Positions 21,001 to 32,985 are shown, numbered from the stretch's first letter. The stretch is DNA of 64,000 nt from Eutypella sp. D-1 (GCA_023313575.1 JAJTTP010000009.1:930001-994000), one strand, 5' to 3'. Made by a program: numbers and translations. Notes: generated by a model from the letters alone, not told the origin.

Positions 21001-24000
21001 GGTTGTTCGAGAAGTTGAAGAAGAAAGGGCACGCAATCAAAATGGCTCGGCCCCTGGGGCTCATCAGCCGAGTGAGTCCTTGGTCAATGGCGCTACGGAT
21101 GGATCTGAGGCCACTCTCGTTCCTTTCACCGCCATCAAGATCGACGCCCCAGCCCCAGGTGTTGCCTTCGAAGACCCCGTCGTTGACGTCCAAGACAAGA
21201 TCCAATTTGGTTTAAACAATTTGACCAACGCGTCGCTGCAATCCACGTTCAGGGAGATATATGAGGTCTTGGACGAGCGTCACCAACAATGGTTTGCCAA
21301 TCACCTGGTTGAAGAGCGTGCCAAAATGCAGCCAAACTACCACCAGGTGTATCTCGAACTTGTGAAACTGTTTGACCATCAAGGTCTCTGGTCTGAGGTA
21401 TTGAGACAGACCTACATCAGCGTGGCCCGGATGTTGAATTCTGAAAGCGCGACTCTAAATTCAACGGAGCGTACTCATCTCAAATACCTGGGGGCTTGGC
21501 TTGGTCTCTTGACTCTTGCTCGGGATAAGCCAATCAGGCATCGGAACATAGCCTTTAAGCAGCTTCTTATCGAGGCCCACGATACGAAGAGGCTGCTCGT
21601 GGTCGTGCCCTTCGTTTGCAAGGTCCTAATTCAGGCAGCCAGATCAAACATTTTTCGACCTCCGAATCCCTGGCTTATGGATATTATCCATCTCCTCATC
21701 GAACTTTACCACCATGGTGATTTGAAGTTGAACCAGAAATTCGAGATCGAGGTACTCTGCAAGGATCTAGATCTCGACCATAAGAGCATCGAACCATCAA
21801 GTGAGCTGGAAGATCGTGTACCAGTCGACGAAGTTGGTGAGATGGCAGTACCGGACCATCTAGATCAGTATGAGAATCTGTCCATCAATGGGATAGCCGG
21901 CGCTGTTCCTGCGGGCCTTTCACCTCATGTGATGCCGATACCCATCCCGGATCTCGGCCCTCATCTTACCATACCTCCCGCGAGCGAGATGGTCATCACA
22001 CCCTCACGTTTGCAGGAACTTGTCCGCACGGCCGTCACGCGGGCTTTGCAGGATATTATCCAACCAGTCGTCGACAGGTCCGTGACCATTGCTGCGATCA
22101 GCACTCAGCAGATGATTCACAAAGATTTCGCCACCGAGCCAGATGAGAATAGGCTTCGCACCTCTGCCATCAACATGGTTAAAGCAACGGCGGGAAGTCT
22201 GGCTTTAGTCACGTCCAAGGAGCCTCTTCGAGCTAACATTACCAACTCGTTGCGAGCCCTGGCCAGTGACTTACCTTCGCCATTACCGGAAGGCACAATT
22301 ATCATGTGTGTCAACTCAAACCTCGATCTTGCCTGTGGCATCATTGAGAAGCATGCTGAAGAACGGGCGGTCCCTGAAATTGAGGACATGATTCAAGTGG
22401 AGTTGGATAATCGTCGTCTTCATCGGCAGAGAGGGCCCAATGAGCCTTATGTAGATCAAGGCCTGAGCAGATGGGCTATGACGATCCCACATCCGTATAA
22501 ACTCTCCCCCAGCCTGAATGGCCTCAATCCGGAACAAATGGCCATATATGAGGATTTTGCGAGGCAGCCCCGTGGAGCCGCCCAAACTGGCGCAAGCCAC
22601 GCCGCATCTGCTTCCGACGCCACAAGAAACATCGCGAATGAGGTTCTACAGGATCAGTATAGCTCAGTCCCGAACGTCCCAACCCCATCCGAGACGCCGC
22701 AGATACCACATATTAATCCCCAGATCCCTTATTCCCACATACACGCGGGACTGGCTAATGGTCGCCCATCCACTCACCCAGGCCCTGGCGACGGTAGAGC
22801 TCTCATTGACCGCCTTAAAAACCTTCTCGTGGAACTTCAACGCGCGGCAACAGAGTGCAATGAGGAGCACTTCCGAGATGTTCCCCGAGGCACTCAACTC
22901 CAAGATGCGGTCGATACTTTGACGCAGCTATTTATCAACCAGGATTCGGAGGAGTTTGCTTCTTATGCAGCGGATCAGATTTGTCAACTCCTTTTCAGCC
23001 CGTCCGTGAACGATACGCTCTTCCTCGAAAGTCTCGTGCATATACTCAGAAACCTACTCAAGGTCGCAGCTGCTCGTTTTGGTACCACGCTGCGAGATCA
23101 GATACAGGCCAACATCTACAAACAACCCGCCCAAAATGTTCTCAGCCTGCCCTTGATCACTGCGTTACTCCCGACGGATCTATTGGATCTGCATGATCTT
23201 GACAGGATGGTGTCCAAGGCCTTGCTTGAAAGGGAGGAACGATCCTTAGAGTTCTTCGAGCAACTTCTAGATCTCACATTGTTCAACGATCGGCCCATTG
23301 CGCTGTTCGCAGACTTCGTCCGAAGCCTACAGGCCTCCTGGGACTGGATTAGTGAGGAAACAGATCTCGAGGCCGCACAGCGGTTAAAATCAAAATTTGT
23401 CGGGTCAGGAGTCCCTAGGACTTCTGGAGACCGGTCTCAACCCGGCGATGTTGACCGTCAAGATTTGTTCGACTATGTCTTTGATGAATGGGTTCGATTG
23501 GCTAGCAACGAAAATGCCACAGACAAATCTTTGACCACGTTCGTGAAACAGCTACGTGGAAAAGAAATCATCGCAAACAAGGATGATTTCCTGGTATTCC
23601 TTAGAAGGGCCATGGATGTGGCAGTCGGTCAACATGACCATGTTATTCACACGGGTGGAACCACTACCGACGCTTTCATCCATGTGGATGCATTGGTCAA
23701 ACTAGTCTCGATTTTTGCCAGAGATAGTATTCTCGAGCTCGATGATCCCAAAGCCGGGCTCCTACCTATCTTAGAGGCTGTTCTAGCGATCGTGACTGTC
23801 GTTCTCAACCACCATCACCTTACCCATGGCGAGCTTTTCAGTCAACGAGTCTTCGTCCGATTCTTCTGCATACTCATGCACAGCATGGAGACAATTTTTG
23901 CCGATATACCGGATTCATGTCGCACAGAATTCATGTTGAAGCTCGCGGAAGCATTACTCCTCCTCAACCCGCAACGTTTCCCAGGTTTTGCCTACGGATG

Positions 24001-25029
24001 GTTGAGTCTCATATCGCACAGGCGCTTCATGCCAGACCTACTCCTCATGGAGTCAAGATCTGGCTGGCAGCCATTCACGAAGATCCTACTATCTTTGTTG
24101 ACGTATGTTTGTGAGCATATGAAGGCCATCGAAATTCCTGATTTTATCAAGGATTACTACCGTGGAACTATGAAATTCATGATAGTACTTCAGCATGACT
24201 TCCCCGAGTACATGGCTGCAAACTGCATGCAACTAGCTGCCATCGTTCCACAGCATTGCAGGCAATTAAGAGGCTTCATTTTGAACAGCAGTCCCCGCAC
24301 CGAATCTGAAGTTGCGGCCATGGATGCTGAAGTCCCAGAATCGTGCATTTCGTACCTCAAGGATACAGGCATGTTGGAGGTCCTGGAGCAACTTATGCAA
24401 CATGGTCCTTCAGAAGATGCAATTGCTCATCTCACACACGCCATCTTGAGAAACGATACAGGCGATACGACTTTTGGCAACGTGCCGCTGAATACGGACA
24501 TACGCCTCGTCGATGACGTTGTGGCATTCATCGGAGGTCATGCCGTCTCCAGGTTCCAGCAAGAAGGACCGCTTTTTGTCCCTGGCTCCCCTGACATCGC
24601 CACGTTGTCGTTCCTGGTGCACGAACTCCAACCCGAAGCCAGATATTTCCTATTAGGTTGCATTGTGGACCGCCTACGATTCCCCAGTCCCTTAACGGAA
24701 TATTTCACATTGGTTCTATTGGAAATCTTTGGACATGATATTAATGATCCAGAGGAGGTAGACATTCGTCAGCAAATCGTCCGGATTCTTCTTGAACGAT
24801 TCTCCGGGTTCTGGCCGCAGCCACTTGGCATTGTTCGGGTCATGGCCGAACTAGTCAAAGACGAGAAGTACATGTTCTTCGAGCAACCGTTCATCAAGAC
24901 GGACCGTGAAGTAAGTCACCCCTTCCCAGGGTCATGTTAATTAGGCTCGGGCGATGAACTGACTTGTTATAGATTGCGGAGCAGTTTATTCATCTCAGCC
25001 GTGGATTGCAGCAAAACCAGATGATTTGA
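18009..25029 (+). CDS. NOT1: CCR4-NOT complex scaffold subunit NOT1
   Basis: Scaffold of the CCR4-NOT deadenylase complex, which shortens mRNA poly(A) tails. Exons 18009-18287, 18565-18889, 18996-24910 and 24973-25029 give 2191 residues, the usual size for filamentous fungi. Recognisable parts in order: N-terminal helical repeats from about residue 60; a segment like the TTP-binding region near 575-645 (FEHVIKHGWLDDLVYLPNG); the MIF4G domain that binds CAF1 near 935-1140 (RHQQWFANHLVEERAKMQPN and NPWLMDIIHLLIELYH); the CAF40-binding DUF3819 region near 1175-1340 (SRLQELVRTAVTRALQDII, RSVTIAAISTQQMIHKDFA); and the NOT1 C-terminal domain near 1700-2191, which docks NOT2/NOT5 (ELQPEARYFLLGCIVDRLRF, ending FEQPFIKTDREIAEQFIHLS). 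The first 60 residues are Ser/Pro-rich. The first intron is 277 nt, the rest under 110 nt. Antisense frames inside the long exon are shadows. Confidence 0.96.
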
Positions 25030-25735
25030 TGCTGCTGTTCATAATGAATACTCGTCACAGGGGAAGCTAAGCAGGACCCTGGTATATAGTGGACCTCCCC
25101 TGCGTATTGTGTAGCCCTTGGACTTTTAGGACGACGGCGAGTTTATACCATACGCCTTTACCAGCAACGCCTGGTTGCCGGGCTCGTGTAGCGTCAAGCA
25201 GGAATTAATTTCATTACTACTTTGTACTATAGCTCATATGGTCATATCATGCAGAGACTAACTGCGTGAGCGAAAGCATATGATCTGCTTCTCGAGCGTT
25301 TGGATTGCTATATAAAATCATTAATGAGCTTGTGCTTCACACATCGTACTCACTGGGTTTTCTAAAGCTTGCCCCATGACTACCTAGTTATCAAACTGCT
25401 GTAGAGCTGTGCTTGCATACCACCTTCGAACCGTAACCTCGACCAAACGGGGCAGGTATCCTGATATCTTAAGTTGGTAATCGGCAGCGTTTGACTCTGG
25501 ATCGACGCCGACTGCATTTTGATTACAGCTACGGATAGTACACCCCCTGCATTCTAGCTATTCTTTTCTTCTTCGCGCTTTCGCTATATATTCACGGAAC
25601 TGCTGCCTTGTGGACAGAAGTTCATTACTGTAACCGCAGTGTCAGTCATCAGTGATATAGTCCAGTGATTCGAAATTCATCAGATCCACCATTTTCCGCT
25701 GTTCGCCGTAACCGTATCCTTCATAAACACATTCT
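25030..25735. other. Convergent intergenic region, NOT1 and sugar transporter 3' ends
   Basis: Both flanking genes end here. No gene seen. It should hold both polyadenylation sites. The frame reading leftward into 25642-25735 continues past the transporter stop only in another reading frame. Confidence 0.5.
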
Positions 25736-28700
25736 TCAATCATGGTCCGAATCCGGATCAGGGGGATTCGTAGTAATAGTAAAGGTTGATTCATCGACGA
25801 CTCCCCCCGGCTGATGGCCAGCACGATCACCGTTCGTTTGCTTCTTCCACATATATTCATTATATAGGGGTGGCCTCTCCACATCGCTGTCGGCCAAGAA
25901 GTAGCGGCGGAAAAACCAAGGTACATACTTAGTGACCTGGTATTCCATGAACGATCGCTTCCGCACCGCGAACACGAGGTCGAGATCTTCGAGTGACCTC
26001 TGCTTCGTCTCCTCGAGGAGTAAGAAAACTAGAACAAAGGCCGCAATATTCAGCCCCGAGAATAGACCGAGCGCGCCGCCTTGTCCGAGACTGTCTTCAA
26101 TGCTGTACGGGGTTGGTTTCGTTAGTTTTCTTCACTGGGGTTTCTAGGTAGCTCGGAACTGGGAAGAGCATCTGACCTCGGATAGAACATGGATAGCAGG
26201 CCCGCGAAGAAGAGGTTAATTGATATGGCGAACGAAGCACCCTTTCAAGATGTCAGCACATCGCCACGGAAGTTCGGGGGGCACTTATGGGACTACGTAC
26301 CGCTTCACGGTGTGAGAGTGGGAAGCTGTGTCTTCGTTAGTGATGGCTAGCCAATACTCAGAAACTTCTGCCTACCTTTCAGAAGCGAATGTGAATGGTA
26401 TAGGCCCTACCCGGGATTAGCATCCAGCAGTCGAGACGACAATGGGTGGTGACGAACCAAGTCCAGGGGAGTACGCCGCCGCGAATACTAGGAAGCCGAG
26501 TTAGTCATGTTGGTTCTTGTCATATTTCATTGTCGCAGTTTCTCTTACAGAATACGAATAACGCCACGATTCCCGTCCTTGCTGTCTCATCTTTGGGAAT
26601 GAGAGTCGACAAGGCAGCAGCCATCATGAAGAGGGACATCACAGGCAGAGTGAGGATCAGCCACTTGCGGCGGCCGAGGGTATCAATGGTCCGGATAGCC
26701 GGCAAGCCAAAAGCGAAGTTCACCGCTCCTATACATAAAATTGTTTCATTAGGCCAGCGTTTCTTCGTAGGCCGCGGCGGGTTGTAGGGGCACTAGTTTG
26801 ACGCACCGAAACCTAGGCTGTATAACATGGCAGGCCAGCGCGAGCTTCTGCTCTCGTCCTCATGTTCAACGTTATTGAAAAGATTACCTATATCGATTAG
26901 TATATGTACGCATCATTGTCTAAGACATTCGGCCACCCACCCGAGTAGAAGGCTAAAATATTGACTAGCGCTGTGTCAGTTCAACGATACTGAGTGACGT
27001 GGTCGGCCTTGTACCTACTTCCGCATAGTTGCTGTGCCAGAGCAACCGTCGAACTGCTAATGAGAGCGTTCCTCAGTCGCCTCACGGTGAACAGCTGTCT
27101 GTATTGTCTAGCATAGCCCGTCATGTGGGCGAAAAAACCTCGTGGTTTATCAACTTGTCCATCGGGATCGTATTTCTTGTCGGTGTATTCCTCAAGGCGG
27201 ATCGATTGATATACGAGATAGATGTCTCGCAGAGCTTGGAGCTGTATGAGTGTACAATGTTAGCAGAACCAGGCCTCTTAATAGGGAGGAGGGTGGAAAC
27301 AAAATAGAAAATATTGCAGCCACGTTACCTCTGTCGCGCGTAATCTGCGTAGAATCTCGTACGCTTTCTTGGGATTGAAGCGAGCAGTTTCCTTCCTCAT
27401 GCACTATAGACTCAGTGTTAATAGCTGCCTTTTCCAGAGATGTCTGTAATAGAAGTATATAGGATATATATCTTCCAACCTAATAAAGAAAGACGGGAGA
27501 ATGAAGACGGGTGGTCTTACGTAGCGTGGACTCTCTGGGCAGAACCAAAGGCTTACCAACAGCATGAGAGCTGGCACGGCTGGAGCCCCCAAGATGAGTC
27601 CTAACGTTAGATCCTCATTCTGGGCAGTGAAGAAGATCAAGTTGAACGCGAAGCCCATCATGATCCCAAAAGCAACCCTACAAGGAAGTCAGTTCTAGTC
27701 CGGCTACCGCCATCGCTCGGTGGGGCTTACCACTACATGTCTGAAGTTAGCAACTGGACGGCTCGGCGCGGTTCTATCCTGCGGGTGAATACGAGGGTGT
27801 ATCAAGCGCTCCATGAGCCCACACAGATATAGATACAGGTATTCATCTAAACACAGGCAAGTACCTAGGGGTTCCACTTACGAGTTGCCAGGCCAATATA
27901 GAAGTTCCACGCCAGTAGCCCACCGAGGTCTCCGAGGCGAGAATTGGCGTGCTAACTGCCTTGATTCCCATTCCAATGCCATTGATTATGCGTACAGCGA
28001 ACAACTGGTACCATCTCCGACAGAAGGCTGAACCGATGGAGCTGATGAATATAAGGATCGCGGCAACGGCTATCGATCCTCGACGGCCTACTCGATCATT
28101 CAGAGGCAAGGATATCCAGCAACCTAGAAGTGCAGCAGAGAACCACGGCGCGGCGTTCGCTGCCCCTAGCTGCCACTCGAAATCCCTGTTTTCAGTCCCT
28201 GCCAGCTGCTTGGATTCATATCGGTCAATGAAGAGCCCTCTATAGAGAGAAGCGCCATTGATGGAGGACTGTACAAAACCCTGTAAGAAGGCTGCGAGCG
28301 AGACGGTGAGGATCACTATGAACATCCCCGTCTGAGAGAAGAGGTTATTCTTCTCCGCCTTCAAGGCAGCCTTCTCCTCGGGCGTTAGCTGGACATCTAG
28401 CCGCCCAACGTCGGCGTTCTCATCCTGTGCGACTTCATCATAGGTGCGGATTTCCTTAGCGACCTTCGCCGCCCTGAGAATCTTCTCAGCATCGACGACA
28501 CCACTTAGGCAGTCCCTCTGGAATTGGATGACGTCGTCTCGTAGCTGTTCGTCCGTCAGGTGTGCTGGGCCCTGTTAGGAACTCTGCTTCGGGACATCCA
28601 ACGTAATGAGGTAGTTCACAGGCCACATACCTAGAGGATTCCTAATAATGAGCTCGACATTATTTCGTCTGTTCTTCACTTGGGAATTGTGTAGGGTGTT

Positions 28701-28820
28701 GTAGCCTGCTGATATGTTCCTATCAGGTAACTCAATGTGCGCATGGCTAGACCTGCCCGGACCCATGGTTGGCCTTGGAGGGTTCAGCGATTGGTCGAAT
28801 GGTAATGGGCGATCTGCCAT
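25736..28820 (-). CDS. MFS sugar transporter (sugar porter family), about 14 exons
   Basis: Sugar porter family protein with a long hydrophilic N terminus (about 190 residues), then membrane segments. Motifs: NDRVGRRGSIAVAA (signature D-R-x-G-R-R), WQLWVAFGIMMGFAFN, FCPESPRY, YSPGLGPIPFTFASESFPLS, and LEETKQRSLEDLDLVF. Exons I place: 28620-28820 (or 28631-28820), 27882-28571, 27731-27732, 27521-27677, 27329-27403, 27019-27241, 26941-26970, 26807-26887, 26549-26728, 26458-26487, 26376-26406, 26301-26325, 26177-26241 and 25736-26102, giving about 718 residues. Two junctions are odd. The canonical donor GTATGT after 28631 leaves the frame off by one, so I used a weaker in-frame donor GTGAAC after 28620. 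The conserved W of WQLWVAFG needs a 2-nt exon TG at 27731-27732. Substrate is not shown by the sequence. An earlier ATG at 28865 is in frame, but I prefer 28820. Confidence 0.85.
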
Positions 28821-30789
28821 GATTCGCAGGAAGTGAGAATTGTGATAGGGGTAGTAAGTAAACAACTCTCTGTCTCTTTCAAGCGGCCAACATGGGGTAG
28901 GTCCGGGTCCGAGTCATCGAGGAACTAATAAAGACTTTTAATGAAAACCCGTACGGTAGAGACAATTCTCTAGACGAGGCTTCATGTAAAACTCCGACAC
29001 TGGGACCATAAGGCTTCGGCTGGAATTCTATGCCTTTCCCAATGTAAGCTGGGGGAGGCAGGGGGTTGCATTGGAGTCTCATGGTGACACAACAAAGATG
29101 CACTTTGATGCTTAGACCTGGGCACCTGAGGAAATGAATGAATACTTGCGGCTTGTAATCTTGAATCTAGACCTGGTTGTCGTGGCTGTGGATCATCGCA
29201 AGGGGGGTCACATACAATCGACTTGCATAAGAAGGATTTCGGGTGTCGGTGGGCAACCTCTCACAGCGTGAGGCTGTCGTACAAGCCTCAGCCACCACAC
29301 ACTTTTCTCAGAGGAGTTTAGATCAGCCTAAGTAACTGATGCGGAAGCACGGTAGTCACGGAACCATCACCCGCTTGGGTTACCTAACGCTGCGGGTGAT
29401 TCGAAAGGGGTAACATCCAATGTGAATCACGGGCAGGAAGTAAGACATTGTGACCCAAGTGCGGGAGCCAAGTCTTTCTCGCCTTGTCGTCCTATGGGGA
29501 GCTGGAGAGGTCACGCACCTCGCTTCTATACTATACTTGCATAGTTCGTTGGTAAGCTTCCCTCGTTCAATACCATTCCCGCTTTGCCACGCTACTGACG
29601 GGCCAGCTAGGAGCAATCAGCAATTGTGAAGTCCAACCTAGCGTCGGTGTGTGGATCCCCTCATTGCAACCTTGGCTAGGCCTCAGGTCTGTCAGCCTGT
29701 GGGCAATATCGTGAAGATGGAGACATGACCCACACCACTTCACCAACTCAAGGACTCTTCTAATCGTGATAATTGGGGTGGCTTGTTGAAATATCTAATA
29801 CGTGGAGGATATAGTCAAATCTATTCCCATCGAGTTGTTTGGTTGTGTACGCATACCGTTTCCCCAACGTTGCCAAGATAGCCAGGTGAGATCCAAGCAG
29901 CTGCCAGGCTGCCAGGCGGCTATTATATCGAGATTCCCCTCATAGCGCCAGGGCGCATGCTAATTTCATTACGCTGCAAGCCATCCGGTGGCTGAGTCGA
30001 CGCGACGCTTGAGCAGGATCGGCAGACTGGGTTTCCTGGCTTGCTGACCAGCCAACTGTCCCAACAGCCTACCTAGGAATCAGCCATACATCCCTCGCCG
30101 AAACACCGACTGTTCTTGGGGCGGCGAACCGTGGCGTACAAGCAAGACAAAAGGAATGCCCTGCTAGGCCTATGTGTCATCTAGCTGATCCCACCATTTT
30201 TGGTCCCGCGATGTCCACGAGACTTACCTTGCCGTGATCGTCTGCCTGGTACTCAGCCTCACATGGGGACGGTGCGATATGATGTAGTCCTTTAGTTTGG
30301 TAGGCGGCTAATACGGACAAACTTTTTGGAGCACGGAACTTGGTACGTTTTTCATCCGAAATAGATGGTGCCAGCACTCCAAGTCCTACGTGGAAAGTCT
30401 GAAAACCTTCCTAGCTATGCGAACTTGCGCACGACAAACGGGACATGATTCAGAAGTAGTCAACTCTGTTAGCCGTCATCCATGTTTAGTTCATTGACTT
30501 GATGGTATCATGAGACCCGGGGGAACGTCATCAGATATTCTCTGAAAAGCTCTGTTGTAGACGGTTCATGTTTTGGAACTATAGTCGTTATCTAATCTTC
30601 TTGTTCTGTTATTGTTTTGGTCATAGCCCAGGCTCGAACCCTTTTATGATAATCCCGGCATAGGTTTACTAGCTGGGACATCGATCTCATTGCCGCTAAT
30701 AGGGGTCGGTAACAGTAGGACAGTTCCATTCGGTCCGAACCCCAGGAATAACCCCGGCGGCTCGTCCCGTAGACGTCCCATCCCTGGAG
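28821..30789. other. Divergent promoter region, transporter and Helo-like/ankyrin gene
   Basis: About 2 kb between divergent genes. No supported coding sequence. Two clean hairpins lie at 29269-29290 and 29366-29400. The frame antisense to the start of the downstream gene (about 30592-30975) is judged a shadow. Confidence 0.5.
29366..29400. repeat. Inverted repeat with 9-nt perfect arms and 17-nt loop
   Basis: ATCACCCGC at 29366-29374 faces GCGGGTGAT at 29392-29400. A second smaller one, TGAGGCT/AGCCTCA, lies at 29269-29275 and 29284-29290. Neither is followed by a T-run, and eukaryotic terminators do not use such hairpins, so the role is unknown. Confidence 0.75.
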
Positions 30790-32985
30790 ATGGCGGATCC
30801 ACTCTCTATCGCGGCAGGCGTCGTCCAGATTGCTGGCTTCGCTGGGACCTTGATCAAGGTTGTCAGTCGCTTTGTCGTCGACTACCAAACCCTGCCGAAG
30901 ACGGTACAAGAGCTGCATGATGAGTTGGTACTGTTGCATGATGTGCTCAAATCGATCGGGGTCGCATTCAATCAACGACTAAAACAATTCCCGTTCGAGC
31001 GCGAGCACCACAAAACTATCAACAGGATCATACGCTCGTGCTATTCTTCGTTAGTCGAACTAAGGGATCACGTTCCCGAACTCAAAGACAACACGGGTCC
31101 GATACAAAAAGGGATACTTAGTTTGGAAAAGTCAATCAAGAGCCACCGCGTCCAGGAGATTCGAGAGCATCTAAACTCCCAACAGAATGTTCTACAGCTC
31201 AGCTTGACCACGATCTCTCTCGGCTCGTTGTGGCATACACATGAATCCCAGGATGAGATCCACGCGAAGATTCGCCAGTTAACCGACGAAATACGGTCCA
31301 CACGGCTATTCTCCGGACGCTCTGAACGGAACAAGAACTCGTCGTCGCCCCATCACTTTAGCACTGTCGAGGCCGATTATGAAGTCGTCGAGCATGAGGA
31401 GAAGGGCGCATTAGACGACGTTATCAGAACTTGGCGCAGAACCGCCGATGATGTAGCGACGGTCGTTTCCCTCTCTGACCTTCCTAGAACAGCATTCGAT
31501 AACAGATCAATCCCTCCCACCGGGTCCATCAGCACCGACAACTCCCTGATGTGCAAAGAGGACTTTTTCGATCCGGAGCCCGACCACGAGGATACACCGA
31601 GCACCGAGATCCTCGAACTGAAACTCCAAGCGAACCAGGGCATCGTCAATAGACTAATGACAACTGGGATTTTCCCCAAAGCCGTCAAATACCAACGCCG
31701 TGCCATCGAGTTCAGCGAACAGCTTACTCAAGCCCACGACGAGGGGTCCTCGTTCGATAAGCTAGCCGACATGAAGGAGAGGCTAGCGGATATCTTATTG
31801 GAGTGTGATACCGAAAGGGATGATCTAGAAGCAAGAAAAGTTCTAGAAGAGCTGTTAAGAAAGGAGGTCAATCAACCAGACAAGCAAAGAAACGAAATCC
31901 GGAGGTGTCGGCTATATCATAACCTGGGGAATCTGTACTATAAACAAGGAAATATCCAACAGGCCGAGACCTTCGTGAACCGTGCCTTCGAAGGCCGGAA
32001 GAAGATGGATCCGCGGCCGGATCAAGATGTTGCAGACTCTGCTGAGCTTCTCATCAAGGTCTTCCAGTCCTGCGAAGCCTTGGATGAGGCGGGCGGCATC
32101 GCGGACTGGATGCGGCAGGTGCTTCGTCGACCATCGGACAGCGAATCTTTCGACTCAGTGGCTTGTTCATTCGAGGACAAGTTGACTAACGCGTATAAAT
32201 GGTGCGTGGAGATTGGGCTCGACATCGGCGACCCCAACTTCCGTTTCGATATGTGTGATTCGGAGGGGTCGACTCCTATGCATCGCGCGATCAAGGCCGA
32301 GAACCTGGAAGTCTTGGAAGACATGCTGCTGCACGTTCCAGACGTGGACCAGCGAGACGTGAACAACTCGACCCTTCTACATCAGGCGGCTGCCACGAGG
32401 AACAAAAGAATCGTTAGTCTCCTTCTAGAGGAGCCACAAAACGCCAACGTCAGCATATTAGACCGGTACGGCATGTCGCCGCTGCACCGTTGCCAGTCGG
32501 TATCCGGCGGCGTCCAGGTAGCGGAGCTCCTACTTGGTAAGTGCCCGGAGGTGGTCAACCAGCCTGACAATCACAACAAGACGGCGCTCTTTATGGCGTG
32601 TCAGATGGGCAATGTAAAAATGGTGGACTGTCTCCTGAAGACGGACCTGAACGCGAAACCCCCGAGGACGGGTGCGAACCCGAATATTAAGGGCCCGGCG
32701 GGTTGCACCCCGCTAGTGGCGGCTATAGAGGCCTCGGTGCCGCCGCGCCAGAAATACACCATCGTGAAAAAACTCCTCAAAAGCGGGGCAAATCCACGAA
32801 TCCAGGATCGAGACGGTCGTTCGGCTATCGACGCGGCGAGTAACGGTGATCTGATCAGTAGCGAGATTAAGAAAATACTTAGGGATGCCGTAGCAGACTC
32901 CTCACGGCGAGGGAGCACCAGTAGCGCCGCCACCACGATTAGAACTTCGAGTAGCGGCGTCACCAGGTGGTCAGGGTCCCGCTGA
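30790..32985 (+). CDS. Helo-like N-terminal / TPR / ankyrin-repeat protein
   Basis: Intronless, 731 residues. The start MADPLSIAAGVVQIAGFAGT is the typical opening of the fungal N-terminal domain found on STAND/NLR-type proteins (Helo-like_N, residues about 1-150). It is followed by a low-complexity, acidic linker (about 180-275). Helical TPR-like repeats span about 295-440, with CRLYHNLGNLYYKQGNIQQA the clearest. Ankyrin repeats run from about 487 to 685 (GSTPMHRAIKAENLEVLEDM, NSTLLHQAAATRNKRIVSLL, KTALFMACQMGNVKMVDCLL, GCTPLVAAIEASVPP...). The C terminus is Ser/Thr-rich. No P-loop NTPase (NACHT or NB-ARC) is visible, so the usual central switch is absent. Members of this class act in fungal immunity-like signalling and regulated cell death. 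A role here is inference. The stop at 32983-32985 is followed by non-coding sequence. Confidence 0.82.
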   Translation: MADPLSIAAGVVQIAGFAGTLIKVVSRFVVDYQTLPKTVQELHDELVLLHDVLKSIGVAFNQRLKQFPFEREHHKTINRIIRSCYSSLVELRDHVPELKDNTGPIQKGILSLEKSIKSHRVQEIREHLNSQQNVLQLSLTTISLGSLWHTHESQDEIHAKIRQLTDEIRSTRLFSGRSERNKNSSSPHHFSTVEADYEVVEHEEKGALDDVIRTWRRTADDVATVVSLSDLPRTAFDNRSIPPTGSISTDNSLMCKEDFFDPEPDHEDTPSTEILELKLQANQGIVNRLMTTGIFPKAVKYQRRAIEFSEQLTQAHDEGSSFDKLADMKERLADILLECDTERDDLEARKVLEELLRKEVNQPDKQRNEIRRCRLYHNLGNLYYKQGNIQQAETFVNRAFEGRKKMDPRPDQDVADSAELLIKVFQSCEALDEAGGIADWMRQVLRRPSDSESFDSVACSFEDKLTNAYKWCVEIGLDIGDPNFRFDMCDSEGSTPMHRAIKAENLEVLEDMLLHVPDVDQRDVNNSTLLHQAAATRNKRIVSLLLEEPQNANVSILDRYGMSPLHRCQSVSGGVQVAELLLGKCPEVVNQPDNHNKTALFMACQMGNVKMVDCLLKTDLNAKPPRTGANPNIKGPAGCTPLVAAIEASVPPRQKYTIVKKLLKSGANPRIQDRDGRSAIDAASNGDLISSEIKKILRDAVADSSRRGSTSSAATTIRTSSSGVTRWSGSR

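Noticed and set aside
20477..21205. 242-codon open frame antisense to NOT1
   Set aside because: Lies wholly inside a conserved NOT1 exon and shows no domain or splice context; a shadow.
28583..28590. Possible NAGNAG acceptor (GAAGCAG) for the transporter's second exon
   Set aside because: Using it puts the downstream frame out of phase with the membrane domain.
30592..30975. 127-codon frame antisense to the start of the Helo-like/ankyrin gene
   Set aside because: Overlaps the Helo-like N terminus and has no recognisable features.
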